This document shows positions 9,679-21,168 of a DNA stretch of 64,000 bases, piece after piece. Position numbers and translations under genes: made by a program. The notes beneath the pieces are model-generated. The model did no database searches and was not told the DNA's origin. It was given only the letters and a program-made list of their open reading frames with translations. This DNA comes from Panagrolaimus kolymaensis. Its lineage: Eukaryota; Nematoda; Chromadorea; Rhabditida; Panagrolaimidae. The DNA is taken from NCBI GenBank assembly GCA_028622995.1, contig JAJQJQ010000012.1, positions 3,906,001 through 3,970,000 on the forward strand, given 5' to 3'. Position 1 is the first letter of the stretch, and every line of letters begins with the position of its first letter.

Positions 9679-10964
9679 TCAATTATCAGTTATTCCTTTA
9701 GGAAATCTGACTTTAATTCGGCATTCGAGATCTTTTGAGATAACCAAAACAGCACCAGAATTTGCAAACCTAAAAAGCAATTGGTTTAACTTGAAAGAAA
9801 AGAAACAAAAAATTTACTCTTTGCAATAATATGGAGCACTAAAGATCGTAATCATCTTTCTTCCACTGAAAAATTCATAACCATCCATGACGACTTGATG
9901 AGCTCGAACAATAATATCCAAATTTAAATCTTTGCAAAATTGAGCAACATAATCTTCACCAAAAGCTGAACTGATTCCTCGAGCACTTGGAGCAAATTGA
10001 ACATTTTCAAATGTTGGATCAGCCCATAACAGATCACATCTAAAAATTAATAGATAAAGAATAAAGTAGCTAGCAAATAAAAACCAACAATACACCATAA
10101 GCTGGAACTTCAATAGGGCGTTGAATATCAGCAAACATTTTCCATGAACAAAGATCTCTTGAAAGTCCACCATGCATACAAAAAATCCGATTAGAAACTC
10201 TTGCAGCTATTGGAAAAAAATTGAATGTTAGTTGAAATTGTTCCCATAGTTCAATATTAAAACGAGAAACTACTTCATCATAGAATCCATAAACACGATT
10301 AATTGGACGACATTCGTGATTACCACGAAGAAGAAAGATTGAATCAGGATAAAGAAGTTTTAGACCAAGAAGAAGAACCACTGTTTCAGTTGAATGTTCA
10401 CCTCGATCAATGTAATCTCCAAGATAAAGATATCGAGCTGTAGGTGGTTTACCATTTTGATCAAAAATTGCTAAAGCATCCGAAAATTGTCCATGTAAGT
10501 CACTGAAAAGAATAAAAATGATTTAGCGGTTAGAAGCATTAACATATGAATATTGTCAAGCAATGGTAAAAATGTAAACAAACATACCCAACAACAATAA
10601 TAGGAGGTTCAAGTAAAATTAAAGCAGGATCAAGCATTAAAGCTTCACGAGCTCTTACAATAATTGGAATAATATCATCTTGAGTTAATGCAGCTTTCAC
10701 AGGTTCATTTGGATGTTTCATTAAACGATTAACAACTTCTTCCACTTGTTGTTTAGCTTTTTGACGTCCACTTTCTCCACCACAATTTTCAGCTGATTTT
10801 GATGTCGTTGATTCACCATCTGGTTCAACAGCCACTTCTTTATGTGAATTTTTTGATGGCTTTTTAGGATTTCTTGAATTTGACGAAGATTTTATTGAAG
10901 TTTGACGGCTATTATCTTCGCCGGTAGTTGATCGAGTTGGATCGACGAAATCTGGACGCGGCAT
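9679..10964 (-). CDS. PP1-like serine/threonine protein phosphatase catalytic subunit
   Basis: Four exons: 10964-10588, 10502-10089, 10039-9818, 9769-9679, giving 367 residues with all phases matching. The N-terminal about 65 residues are Ser/Lys-rich and disordered; the catalytic core follows. The metallophosphatase signatures are present: GDLHG (usually GDIHG), GDYIDRG, RGNHEC, HGGLS, CDLLWADP, VRAHQVV and SAPYYC (usually SAPNYC). All metal-binding Asp, His and Asn positions I can check are kept, so it is probably active. It removes phosphate from Ser/Thr on proteins. The core aligns with PP1 rather than PP2A or calcineurin, and nematodes carry many such PP1-like genes, often germline expressed (family knowledge). 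The start at 10964 is about 9 nt after a TTTTTTATAG acceptor that could take a spliced leader. It is divergent from the receptor gene at 11376. Confidence 0.92.
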
Positions 10965-11375
10965 TTTCTTTGCATCTATAAAAAATGATTTTTTTGAGGA
11001 TGAATGAAAAAAGAAGAACAAAAACAGTTATGTAAAAAACCACAACATTTTTGTTTCGCGCCTTTTTTAGGTTTACTGTAACTAAAATTAACATGCATCG
11101 TTGTGGGATTGGGATTATCTCATGACTCAAGCTGTTGGTGTTTTTTTATATTTTGTAGTTGTTCATACTCCAGACATAAAATTAAAAAAAAGCTTCAACA
11201 TAACTAAAATTAACTTCCATTTCCGAAAAAGCTTTTTGCAATAGCATTGAATTACGGAAATGCGGGAGTTGCAAAAAAAAAAAAATTGGTCTTTGGACCT
11301 AAAAAAAGAGAAGCAAACCTTTAAAAATCCTTTATTTTTTTACATTTCTTTTTTTTCTATTTCACTACCTAAAAA
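10965..11375. promoter_or_regulatory. divergent intergenic region
   Basis: A 411-bp spacer between the starts of the phosphatase (minus) and the receptor-like channel (plus), so it should hold both promoters. On the minus strand a TTTTTTATAG lies just upstream of the phosphatase ATG and could be a trans-splice acceptor. No other motif is clear. Confidence 0.4.
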
Positions 11376-13100
11376 ATGAACGAAACCTTCAAAGAGAATA
11401 ATAAAGTTCGAGTGGTATTTGCTCGAAATCCACCCGATGCATTTAGTAATTGCGCGAGATTTCCAACGATGGAAGCAACTACGGCTTGTCCATTTCCTGG
11501 ATGGACATTAGAAATTTTAAAAATGATTACTGATTATATGGGATATGAAATTGTTCCAATTGTAACTACATCACCTGATGGATTAGTTGATTGGGGAACA
11601 TATGTAAGTTTTTAAGGAGCCATCATTTCATCATAATTAACCAAAGTTGATTTTAGGTAAATGATACTTGGGAAGGAACATTGGGTTATTTAAACAATGG
11701 CACTGCCGATGTTATTTGTCTCCTTTATCAACTTACTCAACTTCGAGGAAAATATTTTGCGTATAGCTATAATGTTTATAATGTAAGTCCATGAATTATT
11801 TCACAACATGAATGAATGTATTAATTTAGTACGTAATCACTTCATTTTCAGGTTAAACCAATTTATGTTGCAAAAAGACTAAAGCCCAATTTCTCAAACA
11901 GCATTTGGAGTGCTTTTGAAGCATTTTCATTTTGGGTTTGGATTGCCATGATTTCAGCCTTCATAGTTCAATCAATTTATTCCATTGCTGTTTCAAAAAT
12001 TGAATGTAAAATGAATCGAAGAGATGTATTTGACCCTCTGGATGTAAGCTGCTTCCTAAAGAAGTTATCTAAGTTTCAAAAAAAAATAATTTTTACAGAT
12101 AATATGGCGATATGTCAAAGTTCAATTAAATCAACCAGAAGATTTTGCAATGAAAAGTTTTAGTGGAAATATAGCATTAGCAGCTTTTTCATTGGTGCAA
12201 GCCAGGGTGATGATGTCATTTTATCAAGGCTTATTATTATCATCCATCATTAGGCCACCCAATACTGATCCTTTTAAAAGTGCTGATGATGTAATAAAAC
12301 TTGTTGCAAGTGGAGAATATAAACTTATAACAAATTATATTGGTAATTGGTATTTTGAGGATGTAAGTCACTCTAATTTTACATAAATGGATAATGTTTG
12401 CTCTTTTCCCTCTTTGCAGTTAGCTTATTCCGACACCGCTCATTTCCGTAATTTACGCGCTGCACTCGCCAATAATCCCGTCATAGTTGCTGATTCTGTC
12501 GATGATGTACTTGATTATGTTGAACTTGGAGGTTATATTTTTCCCATTCAAGAAGATTCACTTGCAATGCAAATGAGTAAATCACGTTGTGGCCTTGTTT
12601 ATGTTAGTAATGGACTTCCTGAAAAAGAAGCATATTTTGTATTTCAAAAAAATTCAACCCTTCCAAAAATTTTTAATCCCGCAATCATAATGCAAACAGA
12701 TTACATCATAAAAATTTATAATAAATATTTCACAGAAAATTATAAAATTGGAAATCTTTCCAAATGTTCTGATGCTGATTCAGGAACTCAACAAACGGAT
12801 GTGGCTCAAAATTTAAGTTTAACCACAACTTTTGGAGTATTTTTGGTTATCATGATTGGATTGATTATTTCGATTGTTATCTTTGTTGCTGAAATATATT
12901 TTGCATGGCATAAACATATGATGATAAAATTGAAATTGCGTAATCGACGAGCCGTTGCTGAACCCGTTCATTTGATGGCTCTTGCAGAAATGTTTGGAGC
13001 AAAGAAAATTCAAAAAATTTTGGATGATGATATTTTAACTCCAACTGTTGATGAAGCTAAAGAACATATTACAATCGCAGAATCTGGATTTCCATATTAG
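11376..13100 (+). CDS. ionotropic glutamate receptor-like channel, divergent nematode type
   Basis: Five exons: 11376-11603, 11657-11782, 11852-12043, 12099-12362, 12420-13100, all phase 0, giving 496 residues. The order fits an iGluR/IR half: ligand-binding lobe S1 (PFPGWTLEILKMITDYMGYE; TADVICLLYQLT), a membrane segment (FSFWVWIAMISAFIVQSIY), a second one (SGNIALAAFSLVQARVMMSF) ending where canonical receptors have SYTANLAAF, lobe S2 with KSADDVIKLV and EDSLAMQMSKSRC, and a last membrane helix (GVFLVIMIGLIISIVIFVAE). There is no amino-terminal domain, and no signal peptide is visible in the first exon. The pore loop between the first two helices is short and not recognisable. It may be a chemosensory-type receptor subunit at the plasma membrane; ion conduction is uncertain. 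A missing upstream exon with the signal peptide is possible. Confidence 0.8.
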
Positions 13101-13345
13101 AGCTTTGTGGAATTAAGCAATAACCGCAATTCAAAGTTATTATTGCTTTCAAAAAAAACTTTGTAAAAAGTTATGTAATTTGTTTGTTTTTTGTTTGTTA
13201 TCAAGAATACTGTATTCGAAAAAGCTTTCAAATATTTAGTTTTATCAATAGTTTTGATATTCATTAAAACAAAATACAATTTCACATTTATTTATTATTT
13301 AAACACATTTATATTTATTACAATAAAATTAGAGTTTAAATTATT

Positions 13346-15794
13346 TTAAGATGACGAAGATTGAAGTTGGGAAGATGATTGAAATTGATTACCATAAATT
13401 TTGAGAAGATGAGCAAATTCAGTAATAGTCAGACGAGCCGATGAACGTTCAAGTGGAGCAAAATGTTTTTGGTATTCTTTTTGATTGATTACACCTTCTT
13501 GGAGCAAACATTGTAGCATGTGAGAAACCAAGTTTTGAGTCAAAGTTAAATCACCAATAGCAACCATCAAATTGTAAGCAAGTTTCGGAGAATCCTTCAT
13601 TGATTCACTTCGATGTTCGGCCAACCATTCAAAAGCTTTCTGAAATTGAAATATTTTATAAAAACGTTCTTGAGAAAAAGAACTTACTCTTCTTTGTTCA
13701 TCCATACCATCTTTTTCCAAAACACTTCCAATTCGTAAAACTTCGTTAACATTAACCAGGAGAGTTCGTTCCTTCTTCTTTGGAGTCATTCGTTTCGGTG
13801 TTCGGTGGTGGAGTTTCTCAGCTGATTTTTCATGTTTGACGACATTCTTGGGCGATGCAAGTTTCTTCACTTTTTCCTTCTAAAAAAGAACATTGTTAAT
13901 ACGTGGAAAGAAAGACCAAAAGATATTTTACCTTAGATGACTTCGAATGAGATAATAGCTGCTTTTCTTTTCCATCTTTCGATTTTTCTTTATCAACCAC
14001 TTCTTTGCGCAATTTCTCAGATGACTTTTGTTGTTGAGCAGGCAGCATCTTTGGTGATCCATGTTTCTTTGATCCTGATTTTTGATTCTGAAAAAAGTTT
14101 GTAAAAATGTAAACTAAACCAGCAAGCAATCTCACCTTATCTGATTTCGATTTTGAAGAAGACTTTCCTTTCTTTTCTTTATTCTTATCAGGATTCTTTG
14201 GAGGACTTTGTCCATGAGGATTAGGAAAAATTTCACAACCATTCTTTGATTTTTCTTTGGAATTTGGACGAACAAACGATTGAGCTGGTGTCGACGGTGA
14301 ATGTGATTGTTGTAACATCTTTTGTTTTCTTCTCTAAAAAAATATAACATTAAAGAAAGTATGAATCAAAGGCTTACATTTGAGGATTTTGAGTTTGATG
14401 AGTGCTTTGCCTCATTTCTATCGGACTCCATTTGAGGATTCTTAGTTGCTGCTGTTGGCTGACGATTCATTTCCTTGGCTCGAACATCATCACTTCTTGG
14501 TGGAACAAATGGCGCTTCTGCCGGTTTTCTTGCCTTTCGATGATTCCTATTTGCTTGTGGCATTCGATTTTTCATTTGTTCAACTCTTCCATCGTTTGGT
14601 GTTGGAGGAGGAATAGATTTTGGCATATTTTCTTTTGGTGGTACTTCATGCTTTGATTTTTCTCTAGAATTTGGACGAACAAACGAATGAGCTGGTGTCG
14701 ACGGTGCAGGTGACTGTTGTAACATCTTTTTTTTCTAAAAAACATATAAAACATTAAAGCAAGTATGAATCAAAGAATTACATTTGATGATTTCGAGTTT
14801 GATGAGTGCTTTGCTCCATTTCTATCTGACTCCATTTGAGGATTCTTAGTTGCTGCTGTTGGCATACGTTTCAATTCCTTGGCTCGAACATCATCACTTC
14901 TTGGTGGCGCTTCTGCCGGTTTTCTTGCCTTTAAATGATTCATATTTGCTGCGGGCATTCGATTTTTCATTTGTTCAACTCTCCCATCGTTTGGTGTTGG
15001 AGGAGGAATAGATTTTGGCATATTTTCTTTTGGTGGTACTTCATGCTTTGATTTTTCTCTGGAATTTGGACGAAGAAATGATTGAGCTGGTGTCGACGGT
15101 GCAGGTGATGGTTGTAACAACTCCTTTTGTTTTATTTTCTGAAAAAAAAGAAGAAAGTATATAACACTAAAGAAAGAAGGAATCACAGGCTTACATTTGA
15201 TGATTTTGAGTCTGATGAATATTTTTCTCCACTTCTATCGGACTTCATTTGAGGATTCTTAGTTGCTGCTTGTGGCTGATGTTTCATTTCCTTGGCTCGA
15301 GCATCATCACTTCTTGGTGGAACAGGTGGCGCTTCTGCCGGTTTTCTAGCTTTGCGATGATTCATATTTGCTGCAGGCATTCGGTTTTTCAATTCTTCAT
15401 TTCTTCCATGATTTGGAGTCGGTGGAACAGATTGTGGCACATTTTCTTTTGTTGGTTCTCCATGCTTTGATTTTTTCTTATGCTTTGAACGAACTTTTGA
15501 TTTTGAAACCTTTTTACCAAATTTTGGAATAGGACTTTTGGCATCTTTGTTCTTTTTTGAATCTAAAAAAGCAGAAATTTTTGGTTGATTTTAGCAAAGT
15601 CCCATTCAGTATTTATACGGTAGCTTTCGTGCAAGAAGCGAATTCTGGTTTTCAATTCAAATATTTTCAAGCAAATACATAAAATTTTACAAACCTTTTT
15701 TCTTTTTCTTATCCTTTTTAACATCTTTTGGCTTTTCATTAGCACCATCAGCAACATCATGCTTTCGTTTATGCTTCTTTTCACCGCCTCCCAT
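13346..15794 (-). CDS. lysine-rich, probably nuclear protein with tandem repeat exons
   Basis: Eight exons (15794-15695, 15562-15195, 15138-14782, 14734-14378, 14333-14136, 14087-13932, 13879-13688, 13639-13346) give 673 residues with consistent phases. The N-terminus (MGGGEKKHKRKH) and much of the body are Lys/Ser/Pro-rich with many basic clusters that would serve as nuclear localisation signals. Exons 2-5 carry repeats with RPNSREKSKHE, PPPTPNDGR, KARKPAEAP, PPRSDD and ATKNPQM. The last about 120 residues are different: a helical, Leu-rich, non-repetitive domain (KAFEWLAEHRSESM; LMVAIGDLTLTQNLVSHMLQ). I do not recognise that domain; chromatin or RNA-related scaffolds are possible. The gene ends only 245 bp from the convergent receptor gene. 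Confidence 0.8.
14136..15480 (-). repeat. four tandem protein/exon repeats
   Basis: Unit 1 is the second half of exon 2 (about 15480-15195). Units 2 and 3 are exons 3 and 4, each exactly 357 nt and phase 0, and very similar at the DNA level including their intron edges. Unit 4 is exon 5 (198 nt), which keeps only the leading STPAQSFVRPNS part. Equal length and phase show duplication of a whole exon with its intron. Confidence 0.85.
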
Positions 15795-15876
15795 GTTTTA
15801 CTTCCTTCTTCGATGTGAAGTTTGAACAAATCAACAACACTTTTAAAAAGAATATAAATATTTACTTATTTTGATT

Positions 15877-16027
15877 TATGCAAATGTTAACGGTTCGAAT
15901 AAAAATAAAAGCTTTATTTTTGGCATTTTATTAATCTCATTTAAAAAAATTTAAAACTCATCCTAAAATACAATAAGTACAGAGATAGGCAAAAAATCTT
16001 AAACAGTATCTAAATCCCAACAATGAA
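15877..16027. repeat. direct repeat, copy A
   Basis: About 150 bp that recur at 16636-16788 in the same orientation with scattered differences. Shared blocks include TTAATCTCATTTAAAAAAAT and AAATACAATAAGTACAGAGA. Copy A covers the 3' end of the OSM-6 pseudogene fragment. Confidence 0.75.
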
Positions 16028-16340
16028 AAGCACCAGCTTCAAGTTCAGATTCTTGCAAACATGAATATAATGTACCCGATACTCTAATATTATCTGGAAT
16101 AAATTTTGTATCTGCTCATTCAGGTTCTCTCGCATCATATGTATTCAAATCGATTCCTTCACTCAGTAATTTAATCAATAAATCCTACAAACATTTTTTG
16201 ATTGAAAAACAAACAAAAACTTTTGAATTTTCTTCTTTATCGAAATAAGCATCAGAAAACATATGAACTGATCCAACTACAACAACTTTTCCGCTAGATT
16301 AAATTTTATGAAGAGCTGCTACCGGGCTTTTTACAGGATT
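15999..16340 (-). pseudogene. osm-6: IFT52 / OSM-6 pseudogene fragment
   Basis: On the minus strand an exon remnant reads NPVKSPVAALHK, stop, SSGKVVVVGSVHMFSDAYFD then KEENSK. After an intron it reads DLLIKLLSEGIDLNTYDARE, PE, stop, ADTKFIPDNIRVSG, CLQESELE and WDLDT. This matches the conserved GIFT-domain part of IFT52 (G-K-x-x-V-x-G-S-x-H-M-F-S-D-x-Y-x-D-K-E-E-N-S-K ... L-N-x-x-D-A-E-D-P-E ... C-L-Q-E). IFT52/OSM-6 is an IFT-B core subunit in cilia. Two in-frame stops and loss of both ends show a dead fragment of roughly 105 codons. A functional copy should exist elsewhere in the genome. The fragment sits at one of two direct repeats, which suggests a duplication followed by deletion. Confidence 0.85.
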
Positions 16341-16943
16341 TGTAATTTAAAATAATGAGAAATTTTAAACTTTCATGAATGGTTTCTTTGTGTATCATCA
16401 CAAAAGCGCCAAAAAAAATTTGATTATTAAATGTCTCGCTAACTTTTATCAAAGACAGTCAGCAACAAAAAAAGATAAGGAAAAAGCAAAGTTTTCGATG
16501 CTAAAATATCACATACAAAATAAAAAAGGACTTTGTTGTCGGAAAGCAACAAGGATGGCCATTTTGGAACTTTTCAATAAAAATAACAAAAGGCTAAAAA
16601 ATGCTGAAGCAATAAATAACGAGAATCACAAATTATATGCAAATGTTTACGGTTTGAGTAAAAATAAGAAATCTTTATTTATATTTTATTATTAATCTCA
16701 TTTAAAAAAATCCAAAATCATCATAAAATACAATAAGTACAGAGATAAGTAAAAAATCCTAAATAGTAGCTAAATCTTAACAATGAACAGTTAACCCGAA
16801 AACAAAATAAGTACAAAGATACAACAATGAAAAGATATGACTAGAAAGAGCATACAAATGAAAGATAAATGCTAAACAAATAAAAACAAGATAAAGAGAA
16901 TACTGATGAGATTGGTCACGGGAAAATAATTGAAGCAAAAATT
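16341..16943. other. spacer with direct-repeat copy B
   Basis: 16636-16788 is copy B of the 150-bp direct repeat. Between the pseudogene and copy B an open frame (16375-16695, plus strand) is Lys/Asn-rich and overlaps the repeat, so I treat it as chance. 16789-16943 should be the 3' UTR of the transporter. Confidence 0.6.
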
Positions 16944-19128
16944 TCAAATGATGAGATGTCCTTGAGGTGTCACACGTATGGCACTTGTAATTAAGAAAGC
17001 AGCAAATGGAAAAACAGCAGAAATAATAAATGTCCAATTATAACCAATCACAGCAAGCAATGATTGACAGCCAATAGAAAGAAGTATGCCACTGAGAGTC
17101 TGAAAATAAATTGATTAAAGCAAAATTTGAAAACAGGAGTTACGATCATACAACTTAAAAATCAGTGGTACAATTTTGGCTTGAATAAATTTAGAAAACT
17201 AACCGTTGATAATATCAAACATCCATAATTTGTTGCTTTATATTGAGTTCCAAAACATCGAACAGCAGCTGTTATGAATAAAGCATGAGTGGCAGCGAGA
17301 CAAATAAACATCATAGTTAACTAAAAATGAAAGATTTAAATCAAAAAGAAAGAAAGCCAAAAATTACCCAAAGAAGATACATATATTTTCCAAGCGATGC
17401 TGTTAATGGCATCGTCAAAAGTAAAGCTGTAGCAAGACACGAAGCTGTTGAAAGAGCAACTTGAAAACTCGTTTTATCGGTTAATAAACCCCATCCAATA
17501 CGAGCAGCAGCATTTGCAACGGTTCCAATACTAAATGCAACAGCAAGAAACATATCATCTTCAATAAAAGTTTCACCAAATGTCTGAAAATCAATTGTAA
17601 AATAACAAAAATACCTAACCAAAAAACATTGTACTTTGTAAAGATTATAAAATAAATTTCCATAAAACGAGCAGCAAAACAGGGCAATAAATAACCAATA
17701 AAATGTTGAGCTTTTTAATACTTCACTTGGTCGTAATGATATTGGTTGAGGGTTGACAGTTTCTAATTCATCATCGCTATCATCAGCTGCTCCTTCAATG
17801 TCATTGGAAACAAGATCATTTGCATCATCATCGATTGAACGTTTTCGTTTTGACTAAAAAGGAAGCATCACATTAAAGTAAATTCGAAAAAAGAAAATAA
17901 TAAATCTACAGCAATGTGAGCGCAAGAAACTAAGAAGTGTTAAAGCCAAAAAAGCATGGCAAATATATATTATGTCAACCACCACCACAAATATACGACA
18001 TTTGATAAAATACCGTTCTTTTAGGACTGTCATCATCAACATTTACAGATAATTGAGAATAACTATAACCAGAAAATAAAGTATCTTTTGTGGATGCCGC
18101 GGAACTTTGCCAACGTGTTCGACGTTTGGATAACCATGCCATATCGATTATGGCAGAATCCGAAAGATATTTTCGAACAAACTACAAAAAAAAGGTTTAA
18201 TCTTTTTGTGAACATAACAAAGATTTTAGCGTTGTTTTTTGTTTTCAGAATTATTTTTGTTAGAATGTTTGGGTGTTGAAATCAGAAACGAACCTCTGCT
18301 GGTGGATCACAAATAAAAATAAGACCAACAGTTTGCATCAAAAAATATACAAATGACATCGTTAGAAACACATCAGGTACTCGATTGATTAACATTTCGT
18401 CGGTAAAATAACTGAAAATTTAACTTTTAGTTGCGATATTTTTCAACGAGTATCATCAATAACGAACCCTTCTTTTGATGCAGCTTTATTTTCTGGATTG
18501 ATCATTCTTGTTTGAATTGGAGCAAATATTGATGAAGATAAACCAAAACCAGAAGCAACGATGCCACTAACAAGTCCAACTTTTTCTGGTGCCCAATTTA
18601 TAACACTTGTAACAGCAACGACATAAGCAATTCCTTGACCAAGACCAAACATAAATCCATACGTAATAAGGAATAAAGAATAAGATATTTTGATTGTGTA
18701 ATAAGAGAGAAATACTCCAAATCTAAAAGAAGATGGTACAATAGAATAAAAGAATAAGAAAGTTCATACGCCATAGTGTAACATCCAATTGCAGCAGCAG
18801 CTCGAGGTCCAATTCTCATTGATAAATATCCACCAATAATCATTGCAAATGGAAAGCATCCTTGAAACGTTGGAATCCACATTAATTGTTCAATTTTTAT
18901 TTCAGGATCGGTATGATTCTTTAAGTATGATCCAATGTAAGGCAACATATTTCCTAAAAATTTAATTGTTATATATGTGGTTTTGTCAAGTTCGATTGAG
19001 TAAAACCTTACCAAATGTATGATATGTTCCAAGCGATAAATGAATTAGCACAGCTCCAAATAATATAAATATTATTCTTGGAAGCGGCCTTTGACGGACG
19101 AGAAAATTTGCCACAGGATCTTCGATCA
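16944..19128 (-). CDS. major facilitator superfamily transporter, oxalate/formate-antiporter-like
   Basis: About nine exons. The start at 19128 (MIEDPVANFLVRQRPLPR) follows a TTTTCAG acceptor near 19186 suited to trans-splicing. Helices are clear: IIFILFGAVLIHLSLGTY, FPFAMIIGGYL with GPRAAAAIGCY, ITYGFMFGLGQGIAYVVAVT, GLVSGIVASGFGLSSSIF, VFLTMSFVYFLMQTVGLIFI, then a charged central loop rich in Asp/Ser, followed by STFYWLFIALFCCSFYG and five more helices including FSIGTVANAAARIGWGLLTD, the second MFS half. The end is near GHLII at 16944. The GPR motif after helix 2 and the NWAPEK...GLVSGIVASGFG segment resemble the OFA/monocarboxylate group of MFS. The substrate is probably a small organic acid but that is inference. 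One exon junction (18475 region) uses a donor inside GGTTCGTT, chosen because it restores the frame to GYFTDEM. Confidence 0.85.
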
Positions 19129-20529
19129 TTTTGATTCCACTTGTTGTTTGATTTTATGATTAGAATAGTTCAAGTTAGTGACATCTGAAAATGGAAAAAA
19201 TAAATAAACATATTTATGTAAGAGGCCACTAAACATCTGCATTATTAAAAAAAGGTTCGCGGACAAAAACAAACAACCACAAAATATAATTCGATTAAAA
19301 ATCAAACAAATGTGACTTTCATTGGTTTATTATAAACGCGATGAATGAAAACCAGAAAAAAAATTCTAATGACTTTCATTATCTCTTCTTCTTTTCTTCG
19401 ATCAATAAAAGTATGTAATTTTCAAAGTCTAAAAAAGACTTTCAATGAAAAGACGTGTTTTTAGAAAATTGACATCGGTCATTTTTTGAAAGCTAAATAA
19501 AAAGTTAGAAAGAGAAAAACCTTTTTTCTTTTTTACTCCTCCACTTTTTTCAACAAAGTGTCCCAAAGCTAGCCTTTTTTTTTAGAGTGCGCGCGCTTTT
19601 TCTCTCCGTCAATGGATGCAATAAGAAAGTAAGCAGCAGCGGCTTCAACGTGAATAGCATTGTTGGAGAAAATGCCTCAAGCAATGACGAAACAACAACA
19701 ACAAAAAAGGCATTCATTCAATTCTTCTATTTTGAGAAATTTAAAAGGAATGCAATAATATCCATGATGAAAAAAGAGTTTGTTGTTTATTTGTTTAGTA
19801 ATTATTTATCCCACATAAAAGCAAGCAAGCCCCTTCCAAATAGCCAATATTTCAATGCCTTTTATAGTCAATCATAAAATTAAAAACTAAAATGTTATAC
19901 AAAATTTAATAAATAGCAGACAAAAAAGGAACATAAAATGTTGCTGATTCATTGCGTCTGGCTTCAATATTATTTTAAATGTTTATATCAAAGAATGCTT
20001 TGAAGTCATAGTTATAAATCATTACGCTTTCATAAAGTTTGAATTTGGTTTCAAAGAACACTTTTTTCCAGGATTTTAAGACTAAATAATAAAAACAAAA
20101 GTTATGCCGATATTAGTAGCATTAGTGTGAAGATGTAATTTTCAAAAAAGTTTAGGCGAACATTAGTGAATTTGGTTTCTTGATTCTGTATTCCTAGGCA
20201 AATTTAAAGAATGCATTTTAGTGGAATGTCTCCAATGCTGATGAAGGAAGAACTTTCGCAAAAGCTTTTACAGTAAAGGTGGCTATGAGTTTTCCAAAAA
20301 TTATAAAATCTTGTAAATGATCGAGCTTTCAATAATTATTAATTTTCACTTTTCTTCTAACTTCAAATTGGTTTAGCTTCTTTAACTACTTGCTTGTTTT
20401 TCTTTATTTTTTTCTACTTGCTCTTTTATCTTTGAATCTTTAGCATCATCATAACAAATTTGGATTATTTGAAGTAAACAATTCTTTATTGTTTCGATTA
20501 ACATGTACCAAAGAAAATAACATAGATGT
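19129..20529. other. intergenic, no gene seen
   Basis: Upstream region of the transporter. A less AT-rich patch at about 19590-19720 has an open frame, but it has no splice partners and looks like 5' regulatory or UTR sequence. The rest is AT-rich. Confidence 0.55.
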
Positions 20530-21168
20530 TTAAAATATTTTTACGGCTAAATTGAATTCAACACTTGCAGGTTCATCATTTTTTGGAAGTCGAACACGAA
20601 TAGTTGGCGATGAAAGAGACAATGATGTTGATGGAGGTTTTGTTACTTCTTCTTCTTGTTTAAATCGAATTATGCGAATATGTTGTATTGGTACAGGAGA
20701 AGCAATTTGAGCCATTTCACTCCATCCAAGAAGATGATTAACTATGAAAATTTGAGATGAAACCTAAAAACCAAAGTGTGAGATTGCTTTAGATGAAAAC
20801 GACGAAGTGATAATTTGAAGACTTAATTTTGGAATTGTTTTGATAATAGCTCGATGAGGACATGATGTCACTTGCACACATACAGTTTTACTTTTTCGAT
20901 ATCTTTCAAATCGAACAAACGAATTTTCAACATGCAATTGGTAAATTTGTGGACACTCCTAAAAATTGGTTTATTGTTATTAAAAAAAACTCATAAAAAA
21001 CATTCTTCGAAAAAAAGTAATTTTAAATTTTCTATTATGTTTAAAAAAATTCTAAAAATAACAAGAAAAATAATAATAATAACTTTTTTTTCTCGAGAGA
21101 GGAGGACTAACCTTTTCTTCTTCTTGTTGTTCAAGTTCTTTTTTTTCCATCGCCAGCGTTTCAGTCAT
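20530..21168 (-). CDS. hypothetical protein, three exons
   Basis: Exon 1 starts at 21168 (MTETLAMEKKELEQQEEEK), a short acidic coiled-coil-like leader, and ends at GTTAGT. Exon 2 begins near 20959 with ECPQIYQLHVENSFVRFERY and contains VCVQVTSCPHRAIIKT. The last exon contains LLGWSEMAQIASPVPIQHIR and ends VEFNLAVKIF at 20530. The junction between exons 2 and 3 is uncertain: the best in-frame choice uses a GTCTTC donor and a TTTTCATAG acceptor. The body alternates hydrophobic and polar residues as in beta-strands; no family recognised. Codon use and clean splice sites at the first junction support a real gene. Confidence 0.5.

Noticed and set aside
16375..16695. 106-residue plus-strand frame
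   Set aside because: Lys/Asn-rich and overlaps the direct-repeat copy B; no splice or family evidence.
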